The notes under the pieces are model-generated. The model saw only the letters and a program-made list of their open reading frames with translations. It did no database searches and was not told the origin of the DNA. Positions 37,801 to 48,596 of a stretch of 64,000 nucleotides of DNA are shown piece by piece. Origin of the DNA: Panicum virgatum (Eukaryota > Streptophyta > Magnoliopsida > Poales > Poaceae); the NCBI RefSeq assembly GCF_016808335.1, contig NC_053142.1, forward strand, positions 47,725,795 to 47,789,794. The letters run 5' to 3'. The translations under genes and the position numbers were made by a program. The stretch's first letter is position 1; each line of letters opens with the position of its first letter.

Positions 37801-38525
37801 ACTGTTATTCTTTGTAAGCACATTTGATGTTAGCAAAATTTCAAGAACTGACTAATGAAGATATGCTTTGCAGTAGCTCGCTCTTTACAAATTCCAATTG
37901 GTTTGCGTTTGACGAGGACAAAGCATTGAATGATGGTTCAGTTAGCTCAGAAGCTTCCCCATCCCCAAATTCTGATATATCCGCACCAAAACTGGATGAT
38001 GAAAATGATGAAGTAATTCTTGGTGAAGTTATAGATGACACAAAAGGCTCTGAACCATCTTTACCAGATACTAAAGTTTCTGAACCACCTTTGCCAGTCT
38101 CCAACAAGGACATAAATGAAGAGTCTGGCCAGACAGTCCTGGCAAATGGTACCATCAACAAGTTGGAAGACGACATCAGACCACCAACTCCTGATGTAAA
38201 AGAGAGTCAACCTGAGTGTGTTGAATGGAGGGAGGAAGAAGCTGAACCTGGTGGTGTTGCTGAGAAGGATACCACAGCTCCTGTTTTTGAGGTTGAAAAT
38301 GAGAAGCAGCTGGATTCAATGAATGATGTCGTGTGTGAGGCCAAATTAGGAGAGGAAAAGGTGGGTGATAATGTCGTGCCTTGTGAGGCCAAATTAGGAG
38401 TGGAAAAGGAGAGGGATAATTCATCTGAACCTTCAGCGCCTGATGCCACAGCAGAAGTAGCAGTACCAGTTTCATCTGCTGTTGATTCAATGAAGCATCC
38501 TGAACCAGTTGGTGACAGCACATGA
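31873..38525 (+). CDS. SAPS-domain protein (SIT4 phosphatase-associated; PP6-type regulatory subunit)
   Basis: Nineteen coding exons: 31873-31911, 31994-32097, 32206-32292, 32385-32460, 32574-32648, 32762-32815, 33231-33290, 33497-33613, 34205-34299, 34419-34621, 34741-34838, 35093-35196, 35265-35430, 35530-35652, 36242-36324, 37090-37231, 37564-37593, 37703-37773 and 37874-38525. All junctions are GT-AG and phases agree, giving 792 residues. The family binds the catalytic subunit of SIT4/PP6-type Ser/Thr phosphatases. The start (MFWHVPGLSAASPVDTILDK) and LLDEDEIIQECKALN match plant members. An all-helical SAPS region runs to about residue 520, including RDKVQVEQLLRYIVEE, GRPPPRIGIVGHMTRIANKL and NSDWIEWHASILTKRNVLEN. 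An acidic stretch (DSDDEDFRDRDYDVAALASN) follows, and the last exon, residues 576-792, is a disordered Glu/Ser/Pro-rich tail with a repeated CEAKLG unit. No defect is visible, so the gene looks functional. Confidence 0.95.
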
Positions 38526-39133
38526 TGGTGGATGGCATATAATGATGGTTGATGGATATGCAGGCAGCATTAGGTTCTGGTCGGACCATTATTGTATGAA
38601 CAGTTCTACGATCATATGTTGATTTTTTATTCTACACAGTTTGCCTAAGGTGGTCCCTCACATGCGATAGAGGCTCAAAGATTCAATTGTTTGATGGAGC
38701 TGCTTAGGTTTGATCTGTGACATAATTCGATGGAGGTTCGTTTCTGTGTGTGCCTGTGTAAATGCTAGCAGTCTGGGCTACATACGAGGCAGCAAAATGC
38801 TGAAAGTAGTCAGCCTTTTTCTTTCTCAACCACATAGTGAGATTCTGTTTGTGTCACCCTGGTAAATAACTGATAGGTGAATAGGTCATCAGGTCTGGAT
38901 GCATGTCCTGTACTGTAGTTGGTGCTATTTGTACGAAAATTTTGACTCGAATGCAGTCATTTGATTGTTGTCATATTTAGAATTTGTTCGGAAGTCTTGT
39001 ATACTATAAACAGTATAGCTTCTTTGTGCTTAATTCTTTGTTGTATAAACGACCTCTGGTTTGATATATATTCGCTGCATGCAACGAAGAAATGCTGCCA
39101 GCTGAGGCTGCTGTTTAGTTTGCCGATTAATTT
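38526..39133 (+). other. SAPS 3' UTR and flank
   Basis: The sequence after the stop codon is AT-rich and has no frame of note; the first few hundred bases are presumably 3' UTR. No poly(A) signal could be chosen with confidence. Confidence 0.5.
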
Positions 39134-39809
39134 CCCCAGGAACCCGCCTTCGCCAGCAACTCCACGGCGGCCGCCGCCTTCACCTTCGCCATACACTAGG
39201 AAGTGGAAGAGTAGAGGTGGGGGAGACGCGTGCTGCAGTGCCGAGCAGATCATCCGCGTTGGTGCCGGAGACCGCAGCCCTCGAAGACAGCTGCAGCACT
39301 GTCGTCGGCTCGGCCTGCTACGGCGGCGGCGGCGGCGGCGGCAGCGAGCCCTCGGGGGCGGCAGCGTGGAGCCGGATGGCGAGGAGAGGACGTGGTGACG
39401 GAGGGGAGGGAGGTGAGCGCCGCCGCGGGCGCTGGCCTCCCACGGCACGCCGCAACAGGCGTGGTCGTCGCCGTCGCCACCACCGCAGGCGCTGAGACTG
39501 GATTTAGAGGGTCGCCACCACCGCAGGCGCCGAGACTGGATTTAGAGGGAGACTGGAGAGATGCGTCGGGGAGGAGGAAGAAAACTCGGGAAGCGAGATA
39601 TTTACCGCCACAGTACCGTGCGGGTGGGGTAAACGTGAGCCACAGATTCATCATCGGACGGTGTAAAAACTTTTTGCTATCGTGGCCACCCTGGCTGCCG
39701 TGGGAGGCCAGCGCCCGCGGCGGCGCTCACCTCCCTCCCCTCCGTCACCGCGTCCTCCACGTCCTCTCCTCGCCATCCGGCTCCACGCTGCCGCCCCCGA
39801 GGGCTCGCT

Positions 39810-39841
<32 letters not shown>

Positions 39842-40027
39842 AGCAGGCCGAGCCGACGACAGTGCTGCAGCTGTCTTCGAGGGCTGCGGTCTCCGGCACC
39901 AACGCGGATGATCTGCTCGGCGCTGCAGCACGCGTCTCCCCCACCTCTACTCTTCCACTTCCTAGTGTATGGCGAAGGTGAAGGCGGCGGCCGCCGTGGA
40001 GTTGCTGGCGAAGGCGGGTTCCTGGGG
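39134..40027. repeat. Near-perfect long inverted repeat (arms 314 and 332 bp, spacer 248 bp)
   Basis: The left arm, 39134-39447, starts CCCCAGGAACCCGCCTTCGC and ends CTCCCACGGCA. The right arm, 39696-40027, is its reverse complement. By eye the arms differ by one substitution, a 9-base change in the length of a GGC run, and one 9-base insertion in the right arm. The 18 bases of indels account exactly for the length difference. Both arms are GC-rich and open in several frames. A transcript across the locus would fold into a hairpin with a stem of over 300 bp. There is no target duplication at the outer ends, so it is not an ordinary terminal-inverted-repeat transposon. An assembly artefact cannot be excluded. 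Confidence 0.92.
39473..39548 (+). repeat. 38-bp tandem repeat in the hairpin spacer
   Basis: GTCGCCACCACCGCAGGCGC begins the second unit at 39511; the first begins at 39473 and differs by one base. Both units end GAGACTGGATTTAGAGG. The rest of the spacer (to 39695) is not repeated and ends in a run of CACAGTACCG and TAAAAACTTTTTGC-type sequence. Confidence 0.9.
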
Positions 40028-40960
40028 CTCGCGGTGGCGGGCTTCATGGCGGGGGAGCGCCTGCGCGGGCGGCGACATCGCTGATGCTGCCATCAAGGCC
40101 ACCATACGGATGCTGTGAAGGCGGCAGCAGGTTGGCAGTTTGCGGAGCCTGCACCCAGGTCGATGCGGCGGCGCAGACGACCCGATGCAGTCAGATCCAC
40201 TGTCGTTCCCCGCCGTCCGAGCCGTGGGTGAGCCTCGCCGCCCCACCACCTTCCTCGCACGCTCCCCCGCCCTGCCTGCTGCTTGCCTCCCTCGCCGCCG
40301 CCGGCCCGACGCGACCGAGCCGTGGACGCGCGTCGTGGTTGTCGTCGACCTGCTGTTCCCCACCGTCCGAGCCATGGGTCAGGCTCGCCGCACCACCGCC
40401 TTCCTCGCGCACGCGGGCCCTACCCCTGCATGCCTCTCTCGCCGCCGCCGGCCCGACGCAGCAGAGCCATGGCCGCGCGTTGTGGTTGCCGTCGTCCTCG
40501 ATGGAGCAGCAGTAGCCGGGCCTCCTCCCCTCGCGCTCGCTGGACCTTGCCCTCGGCGCGGACATCCGCATCAGCAGGAGGACGGAGGGGGGAGGTCGAC
40601 GATCTCTGTCGCAGCTTGTGGCTCTCGGGGCCCGAGGAGTTCGCAATCCCCGTCGCAGCCTGGGAGGCGGTGCAAGTCGCACTCTAACTCGGACCTCCTC
40701 CCCCGGATGATGATACGTCCAATGCAACCACAGAGGGCATGTTCATCATCTACAGATTCTGTTCTTCTCTTTCTCCCTCCAGTGAACAATGCAAACCTCT
40801 GGATCAAAGAGACCCCCTGCTACCTCAACCCCATTCATGACGACCTCTTCCAGGTACGCATCTTAAGTGCCAATCCTTTTCCCTCTTCACTTCTAATTTT
40901 GTTGAATCCTATCAGATGCGTTGCATCTCTTTCTCCTCTACAGGTCAATTACAAATCTTA
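40028..40960 (+). repeat. GC-rich region with a 150-bp tandem duplication
   Basis: A unit starting TGTCGTTCCCCGCCGTCCGA (about 40200) recurs as TGCTGTTCCCCACCGTCCGA (about 40350). Both include CGCCGCCGGCCCGACGC and end near GTGGTTG(T/C)CGTCGTC. A plus-strand frame of 273 codons spans both units and continues to 40961, but it is Arg/Pro/Ala-rich, frames on the other strand are open as well, and no domain is seen. A possible splice donor (CTCTTCCAG|GTACGC) is at about 40854. I do not call a gene. Confidence 0.6.
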
Positions 40961-43900
40961 GACCTGCTAATTTCAAGCAGAAATCTAGATTGGCTAATTT
41001 CTCTTCGCTATGATCATACATAGAAGCGTTTACCTCTTAAGATTATTGAGCTTTGCACCATACTAATCTATCAATTGATCAGGTAATAACATAAATTCGT
41101 ACATTATTTTTTCCCATAAGTGCACAGAACAGGAGACATTCAAAGGGGATACAAATGGTATTTCGTTTTGGATTAATTGAACTCCCAGTTTTGTTTAAGG
41201 AATTTGGATTTATGGTTACTTTCCAAATGAAAATGAAAAGGGTTGAAACAGAGTACATTGGGTATTTAAACAATAATGATTTCGAGGACATTTCTTCCAC
41301 TGGGAGGTAAAAACTAAAACTGTTGCATCAAATACAAAACAAAGTTGACTAATACTCTGAATTAATACTTTTTTCATTAATTTTTTAGTGGTATGGTGAA
41401 AAGGAAATATTATGGTTCAAATAAGCACTTCCATAGGTTTAGATAGGCCTTTCTGTGCTGTTGCATTTTCAGTCAAATATATGATTTAGAAACAAAAGTA
41501 TTAGCATTGCACCTGCATGTTCAATCAGAAGAATTCTTTTGTAGATACAATGTTCTGCTGATTTGGTTATATTTATTCTATCTAAACAACAATGATTTTA
41601 AGGACATTTTTTCCTCCGGGAGGGAAAAAATTGAAACTGTTGCATCAAATACAAAACAAAGTTTAATAATGCTCTGAACTAATACTTTTTTACATTAATT
41701 GTTTACTGGAATGGAGAAAAGGAAATATTATGGTTCAAATAAGCACTTCCATAGGTTTCGATAGACCTTTCTTTGGTGTTGCATTTTCAGTAAAATATGT
41801 GATTTAGAACAAAAGCATTCATGTGCTTAGAGAGTAATCAATTTAGTACATGGTCCTTCAACGTATCTCTTGTGACTAAGCTACAAGTTGCAGTATCACC
41901 CTTGGCTATCATTTCTGCTGCTATAGGCCAGCAAGGACAAGCAGGGAGCAAGCATTGATACAGATTCTTAGGTTCTAAGTTTGGAGCAAACTGTTTATCC
42001 ATGTGGTTTTATGCTATATCCTTTGATCAGAATTAACTTCACAGCAACAAGAAAAAGCCATGTAAGTGAACCTCTACTGCATTCTTAGATGGATCATTTT
42101 TTGCCTCATCTATATAATGATTGATGTGTAATTATTGACTAATTTGGTTCCATAAATGGACTAATGATTTAAGTGTTGTCCAGAATATTTTGCAAAGTAG
42201 TTTTGCACATGTTAATTTGCCATCTAAATTCCAGCATCAACCTTTCCACCAGCCAAATACATAGCCCCCCAAAACAAATACTGTTATGTTCGATTATAGT
42301 TACTGTGGTTCATATTCTATTGATGTCCCCAATTACAGCTGCTATCCAGTTACTATGGTTCAGCTCCAACCCTTGCCTTCCGTTTTTTCTTGCTAGAACC
42401 AGAACGCCTTTTTTTTTTTGCCAATATGGGTGCAACAGTATGCTTGAATCTCTTACAACTACCTGCTTGCTCCAAATCCAGAAACCGAACATACGGATGC
42501 TCCAAATGCCTCATATACTGATATGCACTCAAATTTAAAAATAGTAACTACGTTTCATCCAAAGAATTCAAATGACTTATATGTGGATAATACCCAGCTA
42601 AAGATTTCGCAAAAAAAGCTTCCATGTACAATGGCAGCTTTTTTTTTTCTATCGATACTACATTCGAATCAGCAGCAACCTTTATTCAACCTAAATTGAC
42701 CAATGCAAACTAATTGATAATGCCAAATAAAATTGGAAGGAATTGTACGCGCGCTGATCTGAGACAATGACATCCTCGCAATTGTCACTGTGCCAAATAG
42801 AATTCGGACTATTATTTAATTACTTTTTATTTGAGAAATTTCCATGTGTTCCTGTTTGTGTGTTCAATTTACTTAAATCCTTGATGAACATTATTGTTTG
42901 TTGTCTGCAGAGTAAAATTAGTGTGCATATTTACTCAAGCTCATAGAATCACCTTGCCACTGATGTTTCAGGGAAAAAATGGTTCCAGCTAAAAGCTCTG
43001 CATTTTGGTAAGCTTCTCTTCCTTGCTTTTATTTATCCATGGTATCTGCTAACAATGTTAGCCGCTCTTGATTACTTTTTGTTCTGAGAAATTTTCATAT
43101 TAGTATGTGCTATTGTGTATAAGTTCAATTTAGTATACCATCTAATCTGAACATATAATGACTGGTTTTGTCTTATTAAAATTTGAGAAGCACGAATGTT
43201 AAGAAGTTAGATAATTGTCTACTCGAATATTACAATCTTCGAATGACAAATCAGCATGACCGACAGACTTTCATTTTTGTCCTTTGTATTCTAAAACCAT
43301 GCAACTTCTTAGAGCACTAAGATAGAGATGAAAACAGGTAAACATCATCTACACCTGTCTGCGCACCCTAGAAAGTGAAACCGATTGATCACTTATTGGA
43401 GTTAAATTTCGATGAACTGCAGATCAGGAACAACGCAAGCATCCTAGGGGCTTGACAGTCAGAATAATCTGCGCCAAAAAACATGCTAAGCGATAGCACC
43501 TCTGTACTGACATATAACCATGCATTCTACATGGGCTATAGTTGTGCTGCACCATATAGCTATTAGCATTTCCAACTGTGATATTTATGTTAAGTTTATA
43601 CATGTTAAGATTAGCCTATATTAGAAAAAGGAAGTCTAGGAAAACAAGACCAAAGCAAAACCATGCCAATGCTTAGAGCACTAAGCTAAATTGGAAAAAG
43701 ATTGCCATCGTCTGCTGCTACCTTTGATACCTTGCAATTGACATCAAGTTATCACTAATTCGAATTAAATTGCAATGATTGCAGATCAGGAGTAGGACAA
43801 CCATTCCAAAGACTTTACATTCAGCACCGCCTGTGCCGGAAGATATAATAGGCAGTATTAAGATATAGCTAGCGGTGTACTGCACGTAAAAAATAACTGT

Positions 43901-43990
43901 ACTATTACATATGTCTACTAATATATAGACATACTCCTACTATGCTAATACTACATTTATATATATTAATGTCGTTCTACCTTAATCTAA
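40961..43990. repeat. AT-rich region with two sets of diverged direct repeats
   Basis: First set: about 41269-41505 matches about 41584-41821, sharing CTGTTGCATCAAATACAAAA, GGAAATATTATGGTTCAAAT and AAGCACTTCCATAGGTTT. Second set: about 43295-43475 matches about 43660-43845, sharing AAAACCATGC, TTAGAGCACTAAG and GCAGATCAGGA. A weaker match links about 42830-42900 to 43075-43160 (GAGAAATTT-CATG/ATATT and GTTCAATTTA). No open frame of interest is present. The pattern suggests repeated local duplication in a non-coding region; it could also be introns of an unrecognised gene. Confidence 0.6.
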
Positions 43991-43995
43991 TGATT

Positions 43996-44025
43996 GCTAG
44001 GCGCGCCAAGGCGCGCGCAAAGTAC
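43996..44025 (-). mobile_element. Possible Helitron-type terminus
   Basis: On the minus strand a GC hairpin (GCGCGCCTTGGCGCGC) runs directly into CTAG. The following base is C, not the usual T, and the hairpin touches the CTAG instead of standing about ten bases away. The resemblance to Helitron 3' ends is therefore partial. Confidence 0.25.
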
Positions 44026-44542
44026 TCGTAGCATAATATGGTTGCTAGCTTTTATACGTATGTATTTGGTGAGTCTATAATTAGTCGGAATCTTAGTGGG
44101 AAGCTGAATGGACGAAAGAAAGTTTGTGCTGATGTGAATGGTTAGAACGATGCTAGTCAGATTTCCTTTTTTTTTGTTCTTTTTGGTCAGGTTGGCCAGC
44201 TGTTGTGTTTTTGCTTGCAGGCCAGGTGATCTGAGTTTTCCGCAAATACGGGCAGCCATGAAACAATTGACGCGACAGATTCAGCGTGAACTCTTGCAGC
44301 CGAGGCTAATAAAGTTGAATGATGTTACATCACAAGCCATTATGTTCCTAGGTCGAGATGAGCTTTTGTTCCTAGGTCGAGGTGAGCAAAAAAAAGGTTG
44401 GAACAAGACGAAACACCACGGCCGAAATGTTTTCTCGTCTGCCCCGGCGGCCCCCATCATGTATTCGCTTCCGGTGCGGCACGATTCACGGTCTCCCCCT
44501 TCTTGGTTTTGATCAACGGCAGCAGCAGCAGCGAGCATTCAA

Positions 44543-45076
44543 TCAGCAGCCACAGAAAGCCCACTTCCTCTGCAATCCAAGGCACCACGGGTCAGGTCAG
44601 GTCAGCCCGCGCACGCAAGGTTCGATCGATCCAATTCAGCCGATCATGGCCGCGCGCGTATACTGTGGAGAGAGTAATATACCTTGACGCGCTTGGGCGG
44701 CGTGCCGTCCTGGTGGCTGCCGCCGTACCTGTGCCCGCCGTCGCCGGCGCTGCCGTGGTCGGCCCTGAAGGCCGGCGGTATGCCCGCCTGCAGGTTCCCG
44801 GGGCCGGACGTCTTCTTGTCGTCGCGGGCTTTCTGAAATATGACGGTGAAGCCCTCGGCCGTCGCCGGGTTCTTCACGTCCCACTCCCCGAACTTGGGAA
44901 GCGGTCGCCCCGGCTTGTCCTGCAGTTTGCAGCAAAGAAATAAATGGAGATGCGTGTGGAGAAGAGGCCGGAAAAAAAATGCATGCAACCGATCGACGAT
45001 CTAGTTAGCCGGACAGGAAGAAAGAAAATGAAAAAATCGCGCAGGAAAGGTTGGAGAAGGATACCGGCGCCGCCAT
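44543..45076 (-). CDS. NOI-domain (RIN4-like) small protein
   Basis: Three exons on the minus strand: 45076-45065, 44919-44683 and 44569-44543, giving 91 residues. Exon 1 encodes only MAAP; exon 2 opens with DKPGRPLPKFGEWDVKNPAT, the NOI signature, followed by AEGFTVIFQKARDDKK; exon 3 adds RKWAFCGC and a stop. Junctions are CCG|GTATCC, CTGCAG|GACAAG, AAG|GTATAT and TTGCAG|AGGAAG. NOI proteins share the motif of RIN4, a plasma-membrane immune regulator cleaved by bacterial proteases at PxFGxW sites; PKFGEW is present here. The two Cys residues at the extreme C-terminus suggest membrane anchoring by acylation. The middle (about residues 47-80) is Gly/His-rich and disordered. The tiny first and last exons are normal for this family. 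The role of this copy is inferred. Confidence 0.88.
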
Positions 45077-45232
45077 TGCCGAGGGGGAGCAAGCGCGGCC
45101 CTCGCGAACGGACGCGACGCCCGGCCGGCCGCCGGGGACGGTGGAGGGGGAGGTGGAGAAATGACGTGACCAGCAGGAGAAGCTGTGATAGAAATAGACG
45201 GGAGGGGTTTGGCCAGGAGTGGGGCGGCCCGC

Positions 45233-45239
45233 ATTTATA
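45233..45239 (-). promoter_or_regulatory. TATA box of the NOI gene
   Basis: TATAAAT on the minus strand lies about 160 bases upstream of the ATG, at a reasonable distance for a short GC-rich 5' UTR. No other TATA-like motif occurs in this interval. Confidence 0.6.
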
Positions 45240-45904
45240 CAGACGAATGTGCCGGTTCTCCTCCGAGAGAAGAGGAGATGAGCAGAGGCTGGCGGACTCC
45301 GTCCACGAACAGGGAGCTCGAGAGGTCAGAGGCTCAGAGCCTCAGACAGAGGACATGTCCGTGCCCGTTCGTTTCCTCCGCACATCTCGTGTCATTACGC
45401 ATCTTACGCTGCCTTTTCTTTTGGTTTGTGGACTGAAAATTAGGATGCGGAAAGAGTGAAAATTACGATGCTGTGGTTGAGTAATTCACTCGATAGGTTA
45501 GGAGATGGGCAGATTTACGTGCAGTGAAGAACCCTGAACCGAATTTGTGCCATCTATTGACCAGAGGCACAGTGCCACAGTATTCTATCTACAGCGCTGC
45601 AAGTTTCAAGGAAGCATCTTGCTGTTTACCATAGGAACAACATTAAAAACATGGATGGAAAATGGATATCCTTACAACTTAATTACACCTGTTCCTACAA
45701 ATATAGCTGGTGCACTCCGGAGACGCCCCTAGAAATCCATTTGACATTTTTAGAGCCGGTTCACCCTTTACCCCTCTCTAGAAGTATCTATAAAAATTTG
45801 GGCATCTTTTTTTTCCTCCGGATCTCCCATTGTTTGCTCGGGAGAGGGGCTCCCACAAAATCCCGGAGGGGGGGGGGGGTTCAACTTGATTTTCTTCGAG
45901 TTTA
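45240..45904. other. Intergenic DNA upstream of the NOI gene
   Basis: No gene is recognised. A run of 12 or more G residues occurs near 45868-45880. TTA at 45902-45904 is the left target copy of the next element. Confidence 0.5.
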
Positions 45905-46758
45905 GAGCAACTCCAATAGCATCCGTAAAGTAAGATGGATAAGTAAAAATAGAAAAATTAGGATAAAAATAGGATCCAACAGCTTCTCTATGTTGCTCCC
46001 CTCATCTTCGGTATCTCGCACTCCGCGCGAGGCATTTTTCCCGAATGGGTCGCATTCGCCATCTCCTCCTACCGCGTGGGACCACCCTCCCCCTCCTCTC
46101 CACGGACCGAGATCTCCCGGCGCTGTCGCCGCCAGCCCGCTGCCCCCAACGTCCCTTGCCGACGCCGCCGGCACCGCCGACCTAGGCTGCCTCCATGTCG
46201 CGCACCTGCCCCGCTGTCCCGTGCCGCCCCCGACGTCCCTCGCCGGCGCGCCCCTCCGGTGGTCCCTCCGCCGCTGCGCGCCCCTCGTCGGCCGCCGCTT
46301 TGCTGCGAGCCCCTCCGCCGCCGCGCGCCCCACCACCGGCTGCTGCGCCGCGAAGCCGCTCATCCCGGGCGAGGAGGGACGTCGGTGACGGCGAGGTGCG
46401 CGGGTGGAGCAGCTCATCGCGGGCGAGCACGGCGTCGAGCAGGTCGCTAGATTCAGTGTGGAAGGCGAGCTCCGGGAGGTGGGTCCAGTAGGCCGTGAGG
46501 AGGGAGCTCCGGCGGCCTTCGACTCCATGCGCTGAAGCTCCGCCTGATGAGGCATCGGCGGCTTGCGGCTAGCAGGAGGCAACAAGGGGAAAGAAGGGGA
46601 AGGGGGGATGACGACTGGGTCCCATGTGTCAGATCAATTTTTTGGAGTGAAGGAGAGGCCGTTGGATCTCCCAGCCTTTTGCTGGCTTTTTATTCTTTTA
46701 CCTAGTTATTTAGCAAGTCATTTAGCTAGGAATTTTACCTAATCTGTTGGAGTTGCTC
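45905..46758. mobile_element. PIF/Harbinger-type element with GC-rich core, TTA target duplication
   Basis: Ends are GAGCAACTCCAATAG and, inverted, GAGCAACTCCAACAG (one mismatch in 15), with TTA immediately outside each end (45902-45904 and 46759-46761). The subterminal parts are AT-rich (GATAAGTAAAAATAG on the left, CTAGTTATTTAGC on the right). The core (about 46010-46600) is very GC-rich and open in all frames, so it may be captured genic DNA, but no source gene is recognised. No transposase is present. Confidence 0.8.
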
Positions 46759-46761
46759 TTA

Positions 46762-47890
46762 TGGCTCTAGAGGTAAGTCGATACTAATTCATTATCAATT
46801 CTAAGCTCTTTTGTTAGATTTATGCTTTAAATGAAGTTCTCTTTGCCTCAAACTAACTTAGATCTTTATGGTGTGGATTAGTTGTGGAAAGCAGGGGCGG
46901 GTACGCCTCTAAAAATGCTGTTTTATCCGTCCCTACAAATAGTTTATTAGTAGTGAAGGGAGCCATAGTCTTATGCATCTGATTCAGAATGGGAGCCTTT
47001 TAGGGCTGAGTGTGCAAAACATAGATGATGTTTCGGCCTATGAAGATCTCTAGCTAATTATATGATAATAACATCTGCCATTAGTTATTGTTTCTTTTGA
47101 TCTAGTAGAAATGCATTCTCTCATGAGAATATTAGCTTGTATGGGCGAGCGCATGTACAAATAGGAGACTTTTATTAGTTTGTCAAAATATCTATATACA
47201 AAAGAAAAAAAAAGGACTAATGCATGATAATTTGGCGAGCTCCCTAGGCCACCATGTACAAAGGCCCATTTACGACACCCTCGTCACTCATCAATCGTCA
47301 CAGTCTCCATCGTGTTGTCCCTATCGTCGACGGCGGTCACAACAATGTTGGGTGACGGCTGGCCGTGTGGCTCCAACAGCCCACCAGAGCATTTTACTGG
47401 GGTCCGTGATCAGCACAATCATAATATTCACAAATAACATCAGCTCTTCATCTACACAAGGTTTTTTTTGGAGAAGTGTCAATTTTACGTGCATTGTGCA
47501 TTGCAGCTTGATAAGCGTTCAATTCGAGTCTGACTCCCACATGAATATATCACTTCTTAGTCGGGTTTTGACTCCAACCTTGACGCTTATGCCTCTACCC
47601 CTGCCCTGCCACCTCTACCTCAGCCTCTGTTTCTGCCGGCAACACCTCAAACTCTTACTCTACCGCCCCTACCTCCGCCTCTGTTTCTGTCGCCTCGGCC
47701 TCTGCCTCTATCTGCTACTGGGCTACTGGTGATCCCTCTTCTTGTTGAGCTGCTATAATTTTCTCGGTTAACTACACTTAACATTACCATGATTATATTT
47801 ACTATGGATATTTCGGCAAAACCTATTCTGCAGCATTTTAGCTATCTCCGCTGACACTCTACCACGAGGTAGTAATGACCAAAAGTCTTG
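46762..47890. other. Unassigned; C/T-rich degenerate repeat near 47.6-47.7 kb
   Basis: From about 47570 to 47730 the plus strand repeats short units of the type CCTCTACC, CTGCC and CCTCTGTTTCTG, an imperfect pyrimidine-rich satellite. The remainder is AT-rich with no gene recognised. Confidence 0.4.
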
Positions 47891-47892
47891 AA

Positions 47893-48165
47893 TTATCTTA
47901 CAATCAGCATCAGATAAATTTTAGGTTGGAGGTTCTTTTCCTGCTTCAAGAAAATCTTCTGAGTGCACCCCCAACCATATAAGTCTACAGAAAGCCATAA
48001 GTTATCAAAAGCATAATTCTTTGATCCATACTTATACGCACAAAGCAAACCATCATGGTCCAAATCTGTAAGCCCATAAATCAGAACCATAAATGTGTCA
48101 TATAACTTGCGCACAAGAACCTTTTTGCAATTGTTGGGTATCCCTTCCCAGTGATAACAACACAA
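47893..48165 (-). other. Coding-like minus-strand fragment, family unknown
   Basis: This 90-codon frame has a balanced, protein-like composition unlike the neighbouring junk frames (for example KVLVRKLYDTFMVLIYGLTD and YAFDNLWLSVDLYGWG). I do not recognise the family, and no start, splice partner or second exon is visible. It is probably a fragment of a real gene carried here by duplication or transposition. Confidence 0.3.
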
Positions 48166-48209
48166 TTGTGTTTATTATGGAAATTTATGGCTCGAACCTC
48201 CGGCCGGCG

Positions 48210-48596
48210 GCTTCATCATGTCATCCCTCTCCCTCGCGCTCGCCGTGCGCGGCCCGGCCGGCTGCGTTCTTGCCTGGCCGCAACCCCGCACCCGCAGGCA
48301 GGAGGCAGCGGCATCGGCTTCGCCTCGGCCTGGACCTGGAAGGCGCGGCGGAGGGGTCTGGGGAGTGGGGAGTGCAACAACCAGACGGGATGGGGCTCGA
48401 CCTGGAGGCTGGACTCCTGGACGGCGGGCGGCGGCGAAAGGATCGGATAGGAGGACGGAGGGGTCTGGGTTGGCGGCTGCCTGGTGGAGTGGACGAGTGG
48501 TGGAGTCTGGAGACTGGAGAGCAGGAGAGGGCGGCTAGGGTTGGGTTTGCGTGGGCTACTGGGCTCTATGGGCTGAAATGAAGGTTCAACTCGGAA
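48210..48596. other. GC-rich patch next to a hAT-type end
   Basis: Open on both strands with Arg/Pro/Gly-rich translations and no domain. It abuts the hAT-type terminal sequence and may be part of the same element. Confidence 0.3.

Noticed and set aside
39217..39944. Mirror-image frames on plus and minus strands encoding nearly the same peptide
   Set aside because: They are the two arms of the inverted repeat read from opposite strands, not two genes.
39134..40027. Mutator-like transposon with 300-bp terminal repeats
   Set aside because: No 9-bp (or other) direct duplication at the outer edges, and the arm edges do not resemble Mutator termini.
40140..40961. 273-codon plus-strand frame
   Set aside because: Spans a tandem duplication, is low complexity, and the other strand is open too. 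Kept as a repeat, not a gene.
45902..46585. 227-codon minus-strand frame
   Set aside because: Lies inside the PIF/Harbinger-type element and is open because of GC content; no transposase motifs.
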